Positions 9,425-17,002 of a stretch of 64,000 nt of DNA are shown here, piece by piece. The notes beneath the pieces were generated by a model. That model saw only the letters and a list, made by a program, of their open reading frames with translations. It was not told where the DNA came from and made no database searches. Position 1 is the first letter of the stretch, and each line of letters opens with the position of its first letter. The stretch is from Streptomyces venezuelae. Its GTDB lineage: Bacteria > Actinomycetota > Actinomycetes > Streptomycetales > Streptomycetaceae. A program made the position numbers and the translations under genes. Location: contig NZ_CP029190.1 of assembly GCF_008642295.1 (NCBI RefSeq), forward strand, positions 4,199,501-4,263,500, written 5' to 3'.

Positions 9425-10497
9425 CTCCGCTCGCAGTCGCAGCCAACGAGAACCTGGCCGAGATCAGCAATTACCTGATCTATTCGTCGATGGCGGTCTA
9501 CACGCTCGCCTTCCTCGCGCACATCGCCGAGTGGGTCTTCGGCAGCCGCAGCAAGGTCGGCCGTACGGCGGCTGCGCTGACCGGCGGGGCGAAGGCGCCC
9601 GCGGTGCAGGTCCGGACGAAGGGCGGCGGCACGGCCGTCCTGGACCGGCCGCAGGTGGTCACCCGCGCGGCGGCCGGCAGCCGGGACGTCCCGGACGGCC
9701 CCGGCGCGGGCGGTGACACCGAGCAGGGCGACATGTACGGCCGGATCGCGGTCTCGCTGACCGCCCTCGCCTTCCTGATCGAGGCGGCCGGCGTGGTCAC
9801 CCGCGCCCTGTCCGTGCAGCGGGCCCCCTGGGGCAACATGTACGAGTTCTCGATCACCTTCTCCACGGTGGCGGTGGGCGCGTACCTGGTGCTGCTGGCC
9901 GCGAAGAAGAACGTGCGCTGGCTCGGCCTGATCCTGGTCACCACCGTCCTGCTGGACCTGGGCATCGCCACGAAGTGGCTGTACACCGACAGCGACCAGC
10001 TGGTGCCGGCCCTGGACTCGTACTGGCTGTGGATCCACGTCTCCACGGCGATCTTCTGTGGCGCGGTCTTCTACATCGGCGCGGCCGGCACGGTCCTGTA
10101 CCTCTTCCGGGACTCCTACGAGGCCCGGCTGGCCGGCGGCGGGACCGCGGGCCGGTTCGCCTCCTCGGTCCTGGAGCGGCTGCCCTCGGCGGCCTCGCTG
10201 GACAAGTTCGCGTACCGGATCAACGCGGCGGTGTTCCCGCTGTGGACCTTCACGATCATCGCGGGCGCGATCTGGGCGAACGACGCCTGGGGCCGGTTCT
10301 GGGGCTGGGACCCCAAGGAGGTCTGGTCCTTCGTGACCTGGGTGGCCTACGCCTGCTACCTGCACGCCCGGGCCACCGCCGGCTGGAAGGGCCGCAAGGC
10401 CGCCTACCTGGCGCTGTTCGCCTTCGCCTGCTGGATCTGGAACTACTACGGCGTGAACATCCTGCTCAACGGCAAGCACTCGTACGCGGGCGTCTGA
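9421..10497 (+). CDS. ccsB: Cytochrome c biogenesis protein CcsB/ResC
   Basis: CcsB handles heme and, with ResB, attaches it to apocytochrome c. The 358-residue multi-pass protein carries the heme-handling WWD domain WGRFWGWDPKEVWSF near its C-terminus and ends with the usual helix containing CWIWNYYGVN. An insertion of about 75 hydrophilic residues follows helix 1, as in other actinobacterial members. Its ATG overlaps the resB stop by four bases, so ResB and CcsB are probably made in equal amounts. It closes the resA-ccdA-resB-ccsB block. Confidence 0.95.
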   Translation: MTPLAVAANENLAEISNYLIYSSMAVYTLAFLAHIAEWVFGSRSKVGRTAAALTGGAKAPAVQVRTKGGGTAVLDRPQVVTRAAAGSRDVPDGPGAGGDTEQGDMYGRIAVSLTALAFLIEAAGVVTRALSVQRAPWGNMYEFSITFSTVAVGAYLVLLAAKKNVRWLGLILVTTVLLDLGIATKWLYTDSDQLVPALDSYWLWIHVSTAIFCGAVFYIGAAGTVLYLFRDSYEARLAGGGTAGRFASSVLERLPSAASLDKFAYRINAAVFPLWTFTIIAGAIWANDAWGRFWGWDPKEVWSFVTWVAYACYLHARATAGWKGRKAAYLALFAFACWIWNYYGVNILLNGKHSYAGV

Positions 10498-10522
10498 CGC
10501 CCCGGAGTGGGACGCTGGTGCC

Positions 10523-11011
10523 ATGCCCATCGCACATGGCACCGGCGAGCGCCGTGACGGTGATCACTGGCTGCTGCACTTCGCGCCGCACCTGGCCGAG
10601 GCGTACGAAACGGTCTGGCAGGCCCTGACCACGCCGGAGGGCCTGCGCGGCTGGCTGGCGGAGGCGGAGGTCCTGGAGCGGCACCTGGGCGGGGCGGTCG
10701 CGCTGCGCTGGCTGACCGGTCCGGGGCGGCTGTACTCGGGCCGGGTCACGGCCTGGGACGTGGAGCGGGTTGCGGAGTACACGCTCGCGGAACACGGCCG
10801 GATCCGCTTCCACCTGGAGCCGCTCGGCACCGACTCCACCCTGATCCGCTTCACCAACGAGCGCCAGGGCTCCGAGGCCGACCTGCCGGCCGGCCTGGCC
10901 GGCTGGCACGAGCACTTCCTGCTGCTGGAGTCGTACCTCTCCGGCACCCCGGCGGACTGGCCCGCCTGGACGGACACCCGCCGGACGGCGCTGCGCACCC
11001 AGTACGAGTAA
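10523..11011 (+). CDS. SRPBCC (START/AHSA1-like) domain protein
   Basis: A 162-residue single-domain protein resembling the AHSA1/START-like group: an N-terminal beta strand WLLHFAPHLAEAYETVWQALTTPEGLRGWLAEAE, the typical strand and helix order, and a C-terminal helix GLAGWHEHFLLLESYL. Such domains bind hydrophobic ligands. The ATG lies 25 bases after ccsB on the same strand, so it may be cotranscribed, but nothing in the family ties it to cytochrome maturation. Confidence 0.85.
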   Translation: MPIAHGTGERRDGDHWLLHFAPHLAEAYETVWQALTTPEGLRGWLAEAEVLERHLGGAVALRWLTGPGRLYSGRVTAWDVERVAEYTLAEHGRIRFHLEPLGTDSTLIRFTNERQGSEADLPAGLAGWHEHFLLLESYLSGTPADWPAWTDTRRTALRTQYE

Positions 11012-11052
11012 CCGCGCATGCGCCCCGCGGGGCCGGGACCCAGCCTGGTCCC

Positions 11053-12492
11053 ATGGACGAGAAGCGGTTGGCCGTGGTGCAGCCACCCGACGGCCGGGGC
11101 CTGCGCGAGGTCGCTGTCGGCGGTACGACGGTCGGGAGCGCCTGGTCGCTGCGCGGGCTGCGCAGACTGCTCCGCCGCGCCGGGTTCCCGAAGGACCTGG
11201 ACCTCACGGACGGTGCGGCCGTCCGCTTCGACGGCGGGGACAGCACGGTCTGGCCGGACCGCAGGGGCCGGCGGTATGCGACCGTCCTCTTCGTCGTGGC
11301 CGGGCTGCTCGTCTCCGCGGGCCTGCTCATGGTCGTCGGCACCCCGGATGCCATGGGCGGCGTCACGTTCGCCGGCCGTGTCACCGGCCTGCTGTTCATC
11401 CTGGCGGGCGGGGTGGAGGTGGTGGCCGCGGCGGCGGCGCTCGACTACTGGGGCAAACGGCATCTGAGGTACTCGGGCTCGGTGGTCATGCTCGGGGTCC
11501 TCGTCGCCTTCGCCACCGACACCCTGTTCCTGGGGGTCTGGTTCCAGGAACGGGAGTACACGCGCTATCTCCTGGTCTTCCTTCCCCTGTGGTGCTGGTC
11601 CGTGGCGGCGCTCGTGCTGCTCTACCGGCAGCACGCCTGGGAGCGGATTCCCTTTCCCAAGGGCTTCACCGTGGGGGTGCTGGTGACCGCTCTGCTGTCC
11701 GCCTCCAATCTGGCGTACTCGGCCGTGTACCAGCCCTATTCCCGGCAGCCCCAGCTGGACCTGACGGTCGCCTTCGGCAGACCCCGTCCGGACCCCGGTC
11801 GTCCGGTGGTCCATCTGCCGCTCACGCTTCGCATGAAGAACACCGGGGCCATCCCCCTCTACGTGCTCGGCGGCGCCCACTGGGTATGGGGGCGGTCGGC
11901 AAGGTTCAGTGCCGGGGAGGTGGAGCTGAAGGACTGGAAGAAGGACATGGAGTGGTTGGAGGACATCGAGCTCCATGTCGAGGCAACCGGCTTCAAGCTG
12001 ATCCACACCGGTCCGTTCGTCGTGCCGGGGACCTGGTTCGACCCGGGTGACGGTGCGACCGTGGAGACGATCGTCCAGGTCCCCAAGGACGCCGCGTACG
12101 ACGCCCTGGAAGCGACCACGGAACTGATGTTCATGAGGAAGGACCGCGGGAAGATCGATGAAGTGGAGTTCGCCCGCCCGCGCTATTCATGGGACAAGGA
12201 GGAGCGGCAGTACTTCCGGTGCGCTCCGAAGGCCTGTCAGGACCACGTGTTCTACCGCGGAAGGCTGCGCCACAACAACAACCTCATCAACGTGACGAGA
12301 AGGCCGCGCTATGTCACCTCGTACTGGTCCGTGAACGGCAATGCCTCGGAATACGGTACGCATATCGGCCCGCTCGATTCCGGGGGACGGCTGTCCGGTG
12401 ACGAGGAGCCCGACGAAAGGTACGGGGCCTTCTTCCTCTCGTCCAACACGGCGAAGATCCCCTTCGTCGCCCTGGTGAGCCCGCAGGTGTGA
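11053..12492 (+). CDS. Unidentified membrane protein with large exported domain
   Basis: This 479-residue protein has a cytoplasmic N-terminus of about 75 residues, then five hydrophobic segments (about 77-97, 107-131, 139-157, 177-195 and 206-226), and a C-terminal domain of about 250 residues that should lie outside. That domain is beta-rich (LPLTLRMKNTGAIPLYVLGG) with two cysteines (RCAPKACQDH). Codon use is a little less G/C-rich than its neighbours, most visibly after residue 300. It converges on the MarR gene with a five-base gap. No family is recognised. Confidence 0.75.
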   Translation: MDEKRLAVVQPPDGRGLREVAVGGTTVGSAWSLRGLRRLLRRAGFPKDLDLTDGAAVRFDGGDSTVWPDRRGRRYATVLFVVAGLLVSAGLLMVVGTPDAMGGVTFAGRVTGLLFILAGGVEVVAAAAALDYWGKRHLRYSGSVVMLGVLVAFATDTLFLGVWFQEREYTRYLLVFLPLWCWSVAALVLLYRQHAWERIPFPKGFTVGVLVTALLSASNLAYSAVYQPYSRQPQLDLTVAFGRPRPDPGRPVVHLPLTLRMKNTGAIPLYVLGGAHWVWGRSARFSAGEVELKDWKKDMEWLEDIELHVEATGFKLIHTGPFVVPGTWFDPGDGATVETIVQVPKDAAYDALEATTELMFMRKDRGKIDEVEFARPRYSWDKEERQYFRCAPKACQDHVFYRGRLRHNNNLINVTRRPRYVTSYWSVNGNASEYGTHIGPLDSGGRLSGDEEPDERYGAFFLSSNTAKIPFVALVSPQV

Positions 12493-12497
12493 GCCGG

Positions 12498-12968
12498 CTA
12501 CCAGACGGGCCGCAGTGGCGGCAGCGGAGTGCCGGGGGAGAGCGCGCCGAGCAGGCGGCCGAGTTCCCGGCGGAGCAGGCCGAGGTCGGTGTGGGCGGAC
12601 AGTTCCGCCTCCAGCCCGTGCAGGATCCGTCCCGCCACCGCGAGGTGCGTACGCGCCGCGTCCGTCAGGACGACCAGCTTCCGCCGCCCGCCCTCCGGGT
12701 GCGGTTCCCGGCGTACGTACCCGCGCCGCTCCAGGTCGTCGATCAGCTGCCCGGCCGCCTGCTTGGTCATGCCGAGCCGTTCGCCCAGCTCGCTGCCGGT
12801 GGCCCCGCCGTCCTTCAGGACCTGGAAGGCCATGCCGTGCACCGGGCGCAGGTCCGGATAGCCGGCCTCGGCCACCCGCCGGGTGAACTCGGCCAGCAGC
12901 ATCTGGAAGCCCAGCCCGAGCAGGAAGGTCAGCTCGGGGCCGGCGGGTGCGTCGTGGTGGTCCGTCAC
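12498..12968 (-). CDS. MarR-family transcriptional regulator
   Basis: A winged-helix regulator of 156 residues from GTG 12968. The DNA-binding region reads GATGSELGERLGMTKQAAGQLIDDLERRGYVRREPHPEGGRRKLVVLTDAA, covering the recognition helix and the basic wing. MarR dimers usually repress and respond to small ligands. An upstream TTG in frame would add nine residues. It is divergent from the cupin gene, and a 45-base inverted repeat lies directly between them, so autorepression together with control of the cupin gene is the natural inference. Confidence 0.92.
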   Translation of the reverse strand: MTDHHDAPAGPELTFLLGLGFQMLLAEFTRRVAEAGYPDLRPVHGMAFQVLKDGGATGSELGERLGMTKQAAGQLIDDLERRGYVRREPHPEGGRRKLVVLTDAARTHLAVAGRILHGLEAELSAHTDLGLLRRELGRLLGALSPGTPLPPLRPVW

Positions 12969-12988
12969 GGAAACATGGTGACACGGAT

Positions 12989-13033
12989 GGGTCAAGCTGC
13001 TTTACTCAAGCTCTGAGTAAAGCGGCTTGACCC
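12989..13033. promoter_or_regulatory. Candidate MarR operator: 20-base inverted repeat
   Basis: The left arm at 12989-13008 and the right arm at 13014-13033 match at 19 of 20 positions around a five-base centre. The outer part is GGGTCAAGC and the inner part GCTTTACTCA. It sits in the 103-base gap between the marR start and the cupin start. Three further TGACCC units follow at about 13028-13050. The length and dyad symmetry suggest one or two MarR dimers bound. No promoter hexamers are clear enough to place the start site. Confidence 0.75.
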
Positions 13034-13071
13034 ACCTGACCCATCTGACCCGCCTGTGGAGGAGAAGAGTT

Positions 13072-13443
13072 TTGCGCGTTATCAGCTCCGCCCCCGAAAA
13101 CGTCACCGCCTCGCCCGCCGCCACCATGACCGGCCTGGCCGCCCCCAGCCGGGGCAGTACCGAGCTCAGCACCTGGCACACCCGGATGGAGGCCGGGTCC
13201 ACCGGCCCCGAGCACTCCATCAGCCGGGAGCAGGTGTGGACCGTCGTCCTCGGGACCCTGGAGGTCACCGGCGACGGCCGGACCGAGACGGTCACGGCCG
13301 GCCAGACCCTGGTCCTCCCGCCCGGCATGCTCCGCCGGGTGCACGCACCCGTGGCTGCCGAGGCGTACGTGGCCATGCGCGCCGACGGGGTGGCCTCGGT
13401 GCCCGGCACCGAAGCCACCCGGGAGCTGCCCTGGGCGCAGTGA
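13072..13443 (+). CDS. Cupin-domain protein
   Basis: From TTG 13072 the product is 123 residues. A GGAGGA ribosome site at 13058-13063, eight bases upstream, supports this start. It is a single small beta-barrel cupin: the first motif region includes HTRMEAGSTGPEHSISREQVWTV and the second LPPGMLRRVHAP. The histidines and glutamate suggest metal binding, but the first motif is not canonical. It is divergent from MarR and its likely target. Many such proteins are quercetinase-like or sensors; none can be specified here. Confidence 0.85.
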   Translation: MRVISSAPENVTASPAATMTGLAAPSRGSTELSTWHTRMEAGSTGPEHSISREQVWTVVLGTLEVTGDGRTETVTAGQTLVLPPGMLRRVHAPVAAEAYVAMRADGVASVPGTEATRELPWAQ

Positions 13444-13465
13444 CCCGGGGCCCGGCGGCAGCCGG

Positions 13466-14884
13466 TCAGACCTCCGACGGCTGCTGCTGCGCCGCGGCCG
13501 GCTCGCCCGCGGAGACCACCCGGCCGGAACGGGACCGCAGCCCGGCCGTGCTCACCGCCGCCGCCAGCAGGGCCGCGGCGAAGGGGACGAGCAGCCCGGC
13601 CCGGTGGCCGTCCAGGGCCGAGCCCGGTACGGCAGCGGACACCGCCGTCACCGCGGACAGGCCCAGCGCCGCACCGAACTGGAACGCGGTGTAGAGCAGC
13701 CCGCCGGCCAGGCCCTGGTCCTCCTCCGCGACGCCCTCCGTGGCCACGATCGTCAGCGGGCCGTAGACCAGCGCGAAGGCCAGACCCAGCAGCACCAGGC
13801 CGGGAAGCATCGCCAGGTACGTCCAGTCCGCGCCCAGCGGCAGGAAGGTGCCGTACGACAGGGCGGCCAGCAGCAGCCCGCCGAAGATCAGCCGGGCGTT
13901 GCCGAACCGGGCCACCAGCTTCGGCACCAGGGTGGGGGAGAGGACCGCGTCGATGCCGATCACCACCATCGCGAGGCTGGTCTCCAGCGTGGACCAGCCG
14001 CGCAGCTCCTGGAGGTAGAGGACGAGCAGGAACTGGAAGCCGAAGAATCCGCCGGCGAAGAGCAGCGCGGCCAGGTTGGTGCGCAGCAGCGGGCCGGAGC
14101 GCAGCACGGACAGCTTCACCAGCGGCACGGCAGCCCGGCGCTCCACGGCCACGAAGGCCGCCAGCAGCACCAGCCCGGCCCCGATGGTGGCGGCGGTCCA
14201 GCCGGGCGCGGCGTGCGCCGCCCGCTCCACCCCGAGCACCAGCAGCACGATCGCGGCGGTGATGGTCATGCCGCCCGCAAGGTCGATCCGCTCCCCGGCC
14301 GCCCGCCGGGGCCGGGCCGACTTCGGTACGAGCACCAGCGCGGCCACCAGGATCAGTGCGGACAGCACCACCGGAGCGAAGAACACCCAGCGCCAGTCCA
14401 CCGAGGCCAGCAGTCCGCCCACCACCAGGCCGATGGAGAACCCGCCGGCCGCCGTGCCCGAGTAGACCAGCAGGGCCCGGTCCCGCTGCGGTCCCTCCGG
14501 GAACCCGGTGGTGATGATCGACAGGCCGGCCGGGGTCATGAAGGCCGCGGCCACCCCGGTCACGAAGCGGGCGGTGATCAGCATCCAGCCCTCGGAGGCC
14601 AGGCCGCCGAGTCCGGAGAAGAGCAGGAAGACGGTCAGCCAGCCGGTGAACATCTGGCGCCGCCCGAACAGGTCGGCGGCCCGTCCACCCAGCAGCATGA
14701 ACCCGCCGTAGCCGAGGACGTAGGCGCTCATCACCCACTGGAGCTCACCCGTGGACAGGTCGAGATCCGACCGGATCGACGGCAGGGCCACATTCAGCAT
14801 TGCGACGTCGATGCCCTCAAGGAAGATCGCGCCGCACAGGACGAGCAGGACGCCCCACTGGCGTCCGCGAAACGTGTGGTCCAT
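13466..14884 (-). CDS. MFS drug-efflux-type transporter (DHA2-like)
   Basis: A 472-residue proton-coupled exporter with about 14 hydrophobic segments, as in the DHA2 family. Motifs include LEGIDVAMLNVALPSI in helix 1, GGRAADLFGRRQMF (motif A) between helices 2 and 3, and FVTGVAAAFMTPAGLSII (motif C region). ATG 14884 is preferred because the protein then starts just before helix 1. The C-terminus is Arg/Ser/Gln-rich. It is divergent from a LysR-type regulator across a 108-base gap holding an inverted repeat, suggesting inducible export of a toxic compound or metabolite. Confidence 0.93.
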   Translation of the reverse strand: MDHTFRGRQWGVLLVLCGAIFLEGIDVAMLNVALPSIRSDLDLSTGELQWVMSAYVLGYGGFMLLGGRAADLFGRRQMFTGWLTVFLLFSGLGGLASEGWMLITARFVTGVAAAFMTPAGLSIITTGFPEGPQRDRALLVYSGTAAGGFSIGLVVGGLLASVDWRWVFFAPVVLSALILVAALVLVPKSARPRRAAGERIDLAGGMTITAAIVLLVLGVERAAHAAPGWTAATIGAGLVLLAAFVAVERRAAVPLVKLSVLRSGPLLRTNLAALLFAGGFFGFQFLLVLYLQELRGWSTLETSLAMVVIGIDAVLSPTLVPKLVARFGNARLIFGGLLLAALSYGTFLPLGADWTYLAMLPGLVLLGLAFALVYGPLTIVATEGVAEEDQGLAGGLLYTAFQFGAALGLSAVTAVSAAVPGSALDGHRAGLLVPFAAALLAAAVSTAGLRSRSGRVVSAGEPAAAQQQPSEV

Positions 14885-14912
14885 GGGAATCCTCAGACGA
14901 AGGAAGAGGGAA

Positions 14913-14940
14913 AGGGTTGGTTGCCGGCTCAACCAACCCT
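14913..14940. promoter_or_regulatory. Candidate LysR/MFS operator
   Basis: AGGGTTGGTT at 14913-14922 and AACCAACCCT at 14931-14940 form a perfect ten-base inverted repeat around eight bases. It is in the divergent gap between the transporter start (14884) and the lysR start (14993), 29 bases before the transporter ATG. LysR-type regulators typically bind such dyads. No strong promoter hexamers can be picked out. Confidence 0.65.
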
Positions 14941-14992
14941 CGTCCGCCCGCCCCACGGGAACAACGCCGAAGATGGCAACGTTCGTTCAGCC

Positions 14993-15961
14993 ATGCTTAC
15001 CGATCGCGATGAACTGGAGTGCTTCCTGATCCTGGCCGAGGAACTGCACTTCGGCCGCACCGCCGAGCGGATGCTGCTGTCCCGGGCCCGGGTCAGCCAG
15101 CTCATCCAGCGCCTGGAGCGGCGCGTCGGCGCCCCCCTCTTCCTGCGGACCAGCCGCAGCGTCGCCCTCACCGCCCTGGGCCGGCAGCTGCGCGAGGACC
15201 TCGAACCCCACCACCGCGGCATCGAGGCCGCGCTGGCCAAGGCCCAGGCCACCGCCCGGGCGGCCGACGGTGTGCTGCACGTCGGCTTCTCCACCCCGCC
15301 CGCCGGGGACCTCGTCCTCAAGACCGCCCAGGCGCTCCGCGCCAGCCACCCGGACCTGGCGGTGGAGGTCTGCGAACTCCCGCTCACCGACCCGTACGGG
15401 CAGCTCCGCAACGGCGAGTTCGACATCGCCTTCGCCGAGTTCCCGGTGCTCGAGGCGGACCTCGGAGAGGGCCCCGAGCTGCTGACCGAGGGGCGGGTGC
15501 TGGCCGTCGCGGCCGGCCATCCGCTGGCCGGCCGGGCCGCGCTGACCCCGGAGGACCTGGCCGGCGTACCGCTGCTGTCCCTCGCCGGCGACCTGCCGCC
15601 GTACCGGCGTGAACGGCAGACCCCGGCAAGCACCCCGGCCGGACGGCCGATCGGGCGCGGGCCCGAGGTCACCAATATGGCGGAGGCGCTGATGATGGTC
15701 GCGGCGGACCGGGGCGCGCTGCTGACGGCGGCGCACACGGCCGCGTACTACGCCCGCCCGGGCGTGGTCTACGTGCCCGTCGAGGACACCGCGCCGGTGG
15801 GCTACGGCCTGATCTGGCGGGCCGCCGACACCACCGGCGCGGTACGGGCCTTCGCGCGCGCTGCGGAACGCATCGCAGGGGAGGAGACCGCGGCCCGGGC
15901 CACGGCGCACCGGACTACCGGGCCACGGGTTACTGCGCCACGGGCTACTGCGCCACGGTGA
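14993..15961 (+). CDS. LysR-family transcriptional regulator
   Basis: A 322-residue LysR-type regulator. The N-terminal HTH reads AEELHFGRTAERMLLSRARVSQLIQRLERRVGAPLFLRTSR, followed by the linker helix and a periplasmic-binding-like effector domain beginning at VLHVGFSTPPAGDLVL. The C-terminal 20 residues are unusual: a 15-base tandem repeat (about 15921-15956) encodes TAPRATAPR. The last 17 bases overlap the convergent lectin gene. It probably regulates the divergent MFS exporter. Confidence 0.93.
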   Translation: MLTDRDELECFLILAEELHFGRTAERMLLSRARVSQLIQRLERRVGAPLFLRTSRSVALTALGRQLREDLEPHHRGIEAALAKAQATARAADGVLHVGFSTPPAGDLVLKTAQALRASHPDLAVEVCELPLTDPYGQLRNGEFDIAFAEFPVLEADLGEGPELLTEGRVLAVAAGHPLAGRAALTPEDLAGVPLLSLAGDLPPYRRERQTPASTPAGRPIGRGPEVTNMAEALMMVAADRGALLTAAHTAAYYARPGVVYVPVEDTAPVGYGLIWRAADTTGAVRAFARAAERIAGEETAARATAHRTTGPRVTAPRATAPR

Positions 15962-16460
15962 ACCGCCACGACTGACCGTCGAAGGCGCCGCAGCTCGACT
16001 GGTCCAGCGGCTGGCCGCTGTTGCCGGCGCCCCAGGCGACGCCCATGCAGAAGCCGGTGGCGCGGTTCCGCAGCTGCCAGCTGTCGTTGCCGGCGTACGT
16101 GGCCACCCACACCTGCGAGTCCATGTTCACGCACGGCGCCTGGACGAGGACGGCGTGGTCGGCGCCGGTCTGCGGGGTGATGCACATGTTGGTGGACCGC
16201 ACCCGCAGGAAGTAGGCGTCCGTACCGGCCCCCTGGCCGACGAACTGCTTGTTGTACTTGCGGTCGCAGGGGAACTGGATCAGCCCGGCCCCCGGGCTCG
16301 TCGAATTGTTGCCGACGGCCGCGCACATGCCGGTGTGCATGGCCCGCACGTTGTTGTAGCGACCGTTGGACGGGTTGTCGGCGGCTGCGGGGGTCGCCAG
16401 ACCCACCGCGAGGGCGAGGGAACTCAACAGGGCTCCGGCCGCCCCGACGGACTTCTTCAC
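15945..16460 (-). CDS. Secreted ricin-type beta-trefoil lectin
   Basis: A 171-residue exported protein: signal peptide with LLSSLALAVGLATPAAA, cleaved near residue 29, then a single beta-trefoil carbohydrate-binding domain with QxW-like repeats (QVWVATYAGNDSWQLRN, QSWRFTVAQ) and three to four cysteine pairs. The GTG start has GGAG seven bases upstream. There is no catalytic domain, so it is a free-standing lectin that may bind galactosides or cell-wall glycans. Its 3' end overlaps the lysR gene by 17 bases, tail to tail. Confidence 0.9.
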   Translation of the reverse strand: MKKSVGAAGALLSSLALAVGLATPAAADNPSNGRYNNVRAMHTGMCAAVGNNSTSPGAGLIQFPCDRKYNKQFVGQGAGTDAYFLRVRSTNMCITPQTGADHAVLVQAPCVNMDSQVWVATYAGNDSWQLRNRATGFCMGVAWGAGNSGQPLDQSSCGAFDGQSWRFTVAQ

Positions 16461-16586
16461 GGCTCACTCCGTTGCTTGTCGGTCAGACAGGTGACGGCGC
16501 CCCCGGGGATTGCCCGTGGGGGGCGCCGCGGCAACGGTGCAGGGCCCGCCGGTCCGGCGTCTACGGACCGATCCGGTCAGCGAGGC

Positions 16587-16913
16587 CTAGGAGCCGCCCT
16601 TGTCCTCGTCCCGGTCCTGCTGCTTGCGGTCCTGCTCCTCGCGGAGCCGGTTGAGGAACTCCGGGTTGTCGTCCGGGGCCACCCACTGGGAACGCCGCCC
16701 GCCGGACCGGCCGCCGGGGCCGCCGCCCGTGGGGGTGCGCTTCTTCCCGGCGAACAGCCACACCACCGGACCCACGATCGAGAACAGCAGGATGATGATC
16801 ACCCACACCACCTTGGGCAGGTGTTTGACCTCTTCCTCGGGCGTGTTCAGGCAGTCGATGAAGGCGAACACGGTCAGGCCGATGATCAGCAGAAACGGCA
16901 GATAGCGCAGCAC
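16587..16913 (-). CDS. PLDc_N-type small membrane protein
   Basis: A 108-residue protein with two helices (YLPFLLIIGLTVFAFIDCL and VVWVIIILLFSIVGPVVWLFAG) separated by a short acidic loop, the typical phospholipase D N-terminal domain found alone in actinobacteria. The C-terminal 45 residues are disordered: a Gly/Arg/Pro stretch followed by a charged KQQDRDEDKGG tail. There is no phospholipase domain. GTG 16913 places helix 1 at the N-terminus. The role is unknown; it is divergent from mqnL. Confidence 0.88.
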   Translation of the reverse strand: MLRYLPFLLIIGLTVFAFIDCLNTPEEEVKHLPKVVWVIIILLFSIVGPVVWLFAGKKRTPTGGGPGGRSGGRRSQWVAPDDNPEFLNRLREEQDRKQQDRDEDKGGS

Positions 16914-17002
16914 GGTGTGGGACCGACCCCCAGGAAGTGGTGGCGGGCCGCGACGGGCCCCGGTGACGCCTCCAGGGTAGTCCGTGGCGGATACTTGCCC
17001 CT

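Noticed and set aside
12498..16913. Horizontally acquired resistance island
   Set aside because: MarR, MFS and LysR genes are typical of Streptomyces, base composition matches the surroundings, and no integrase, att-like repeat or tRNA is present.
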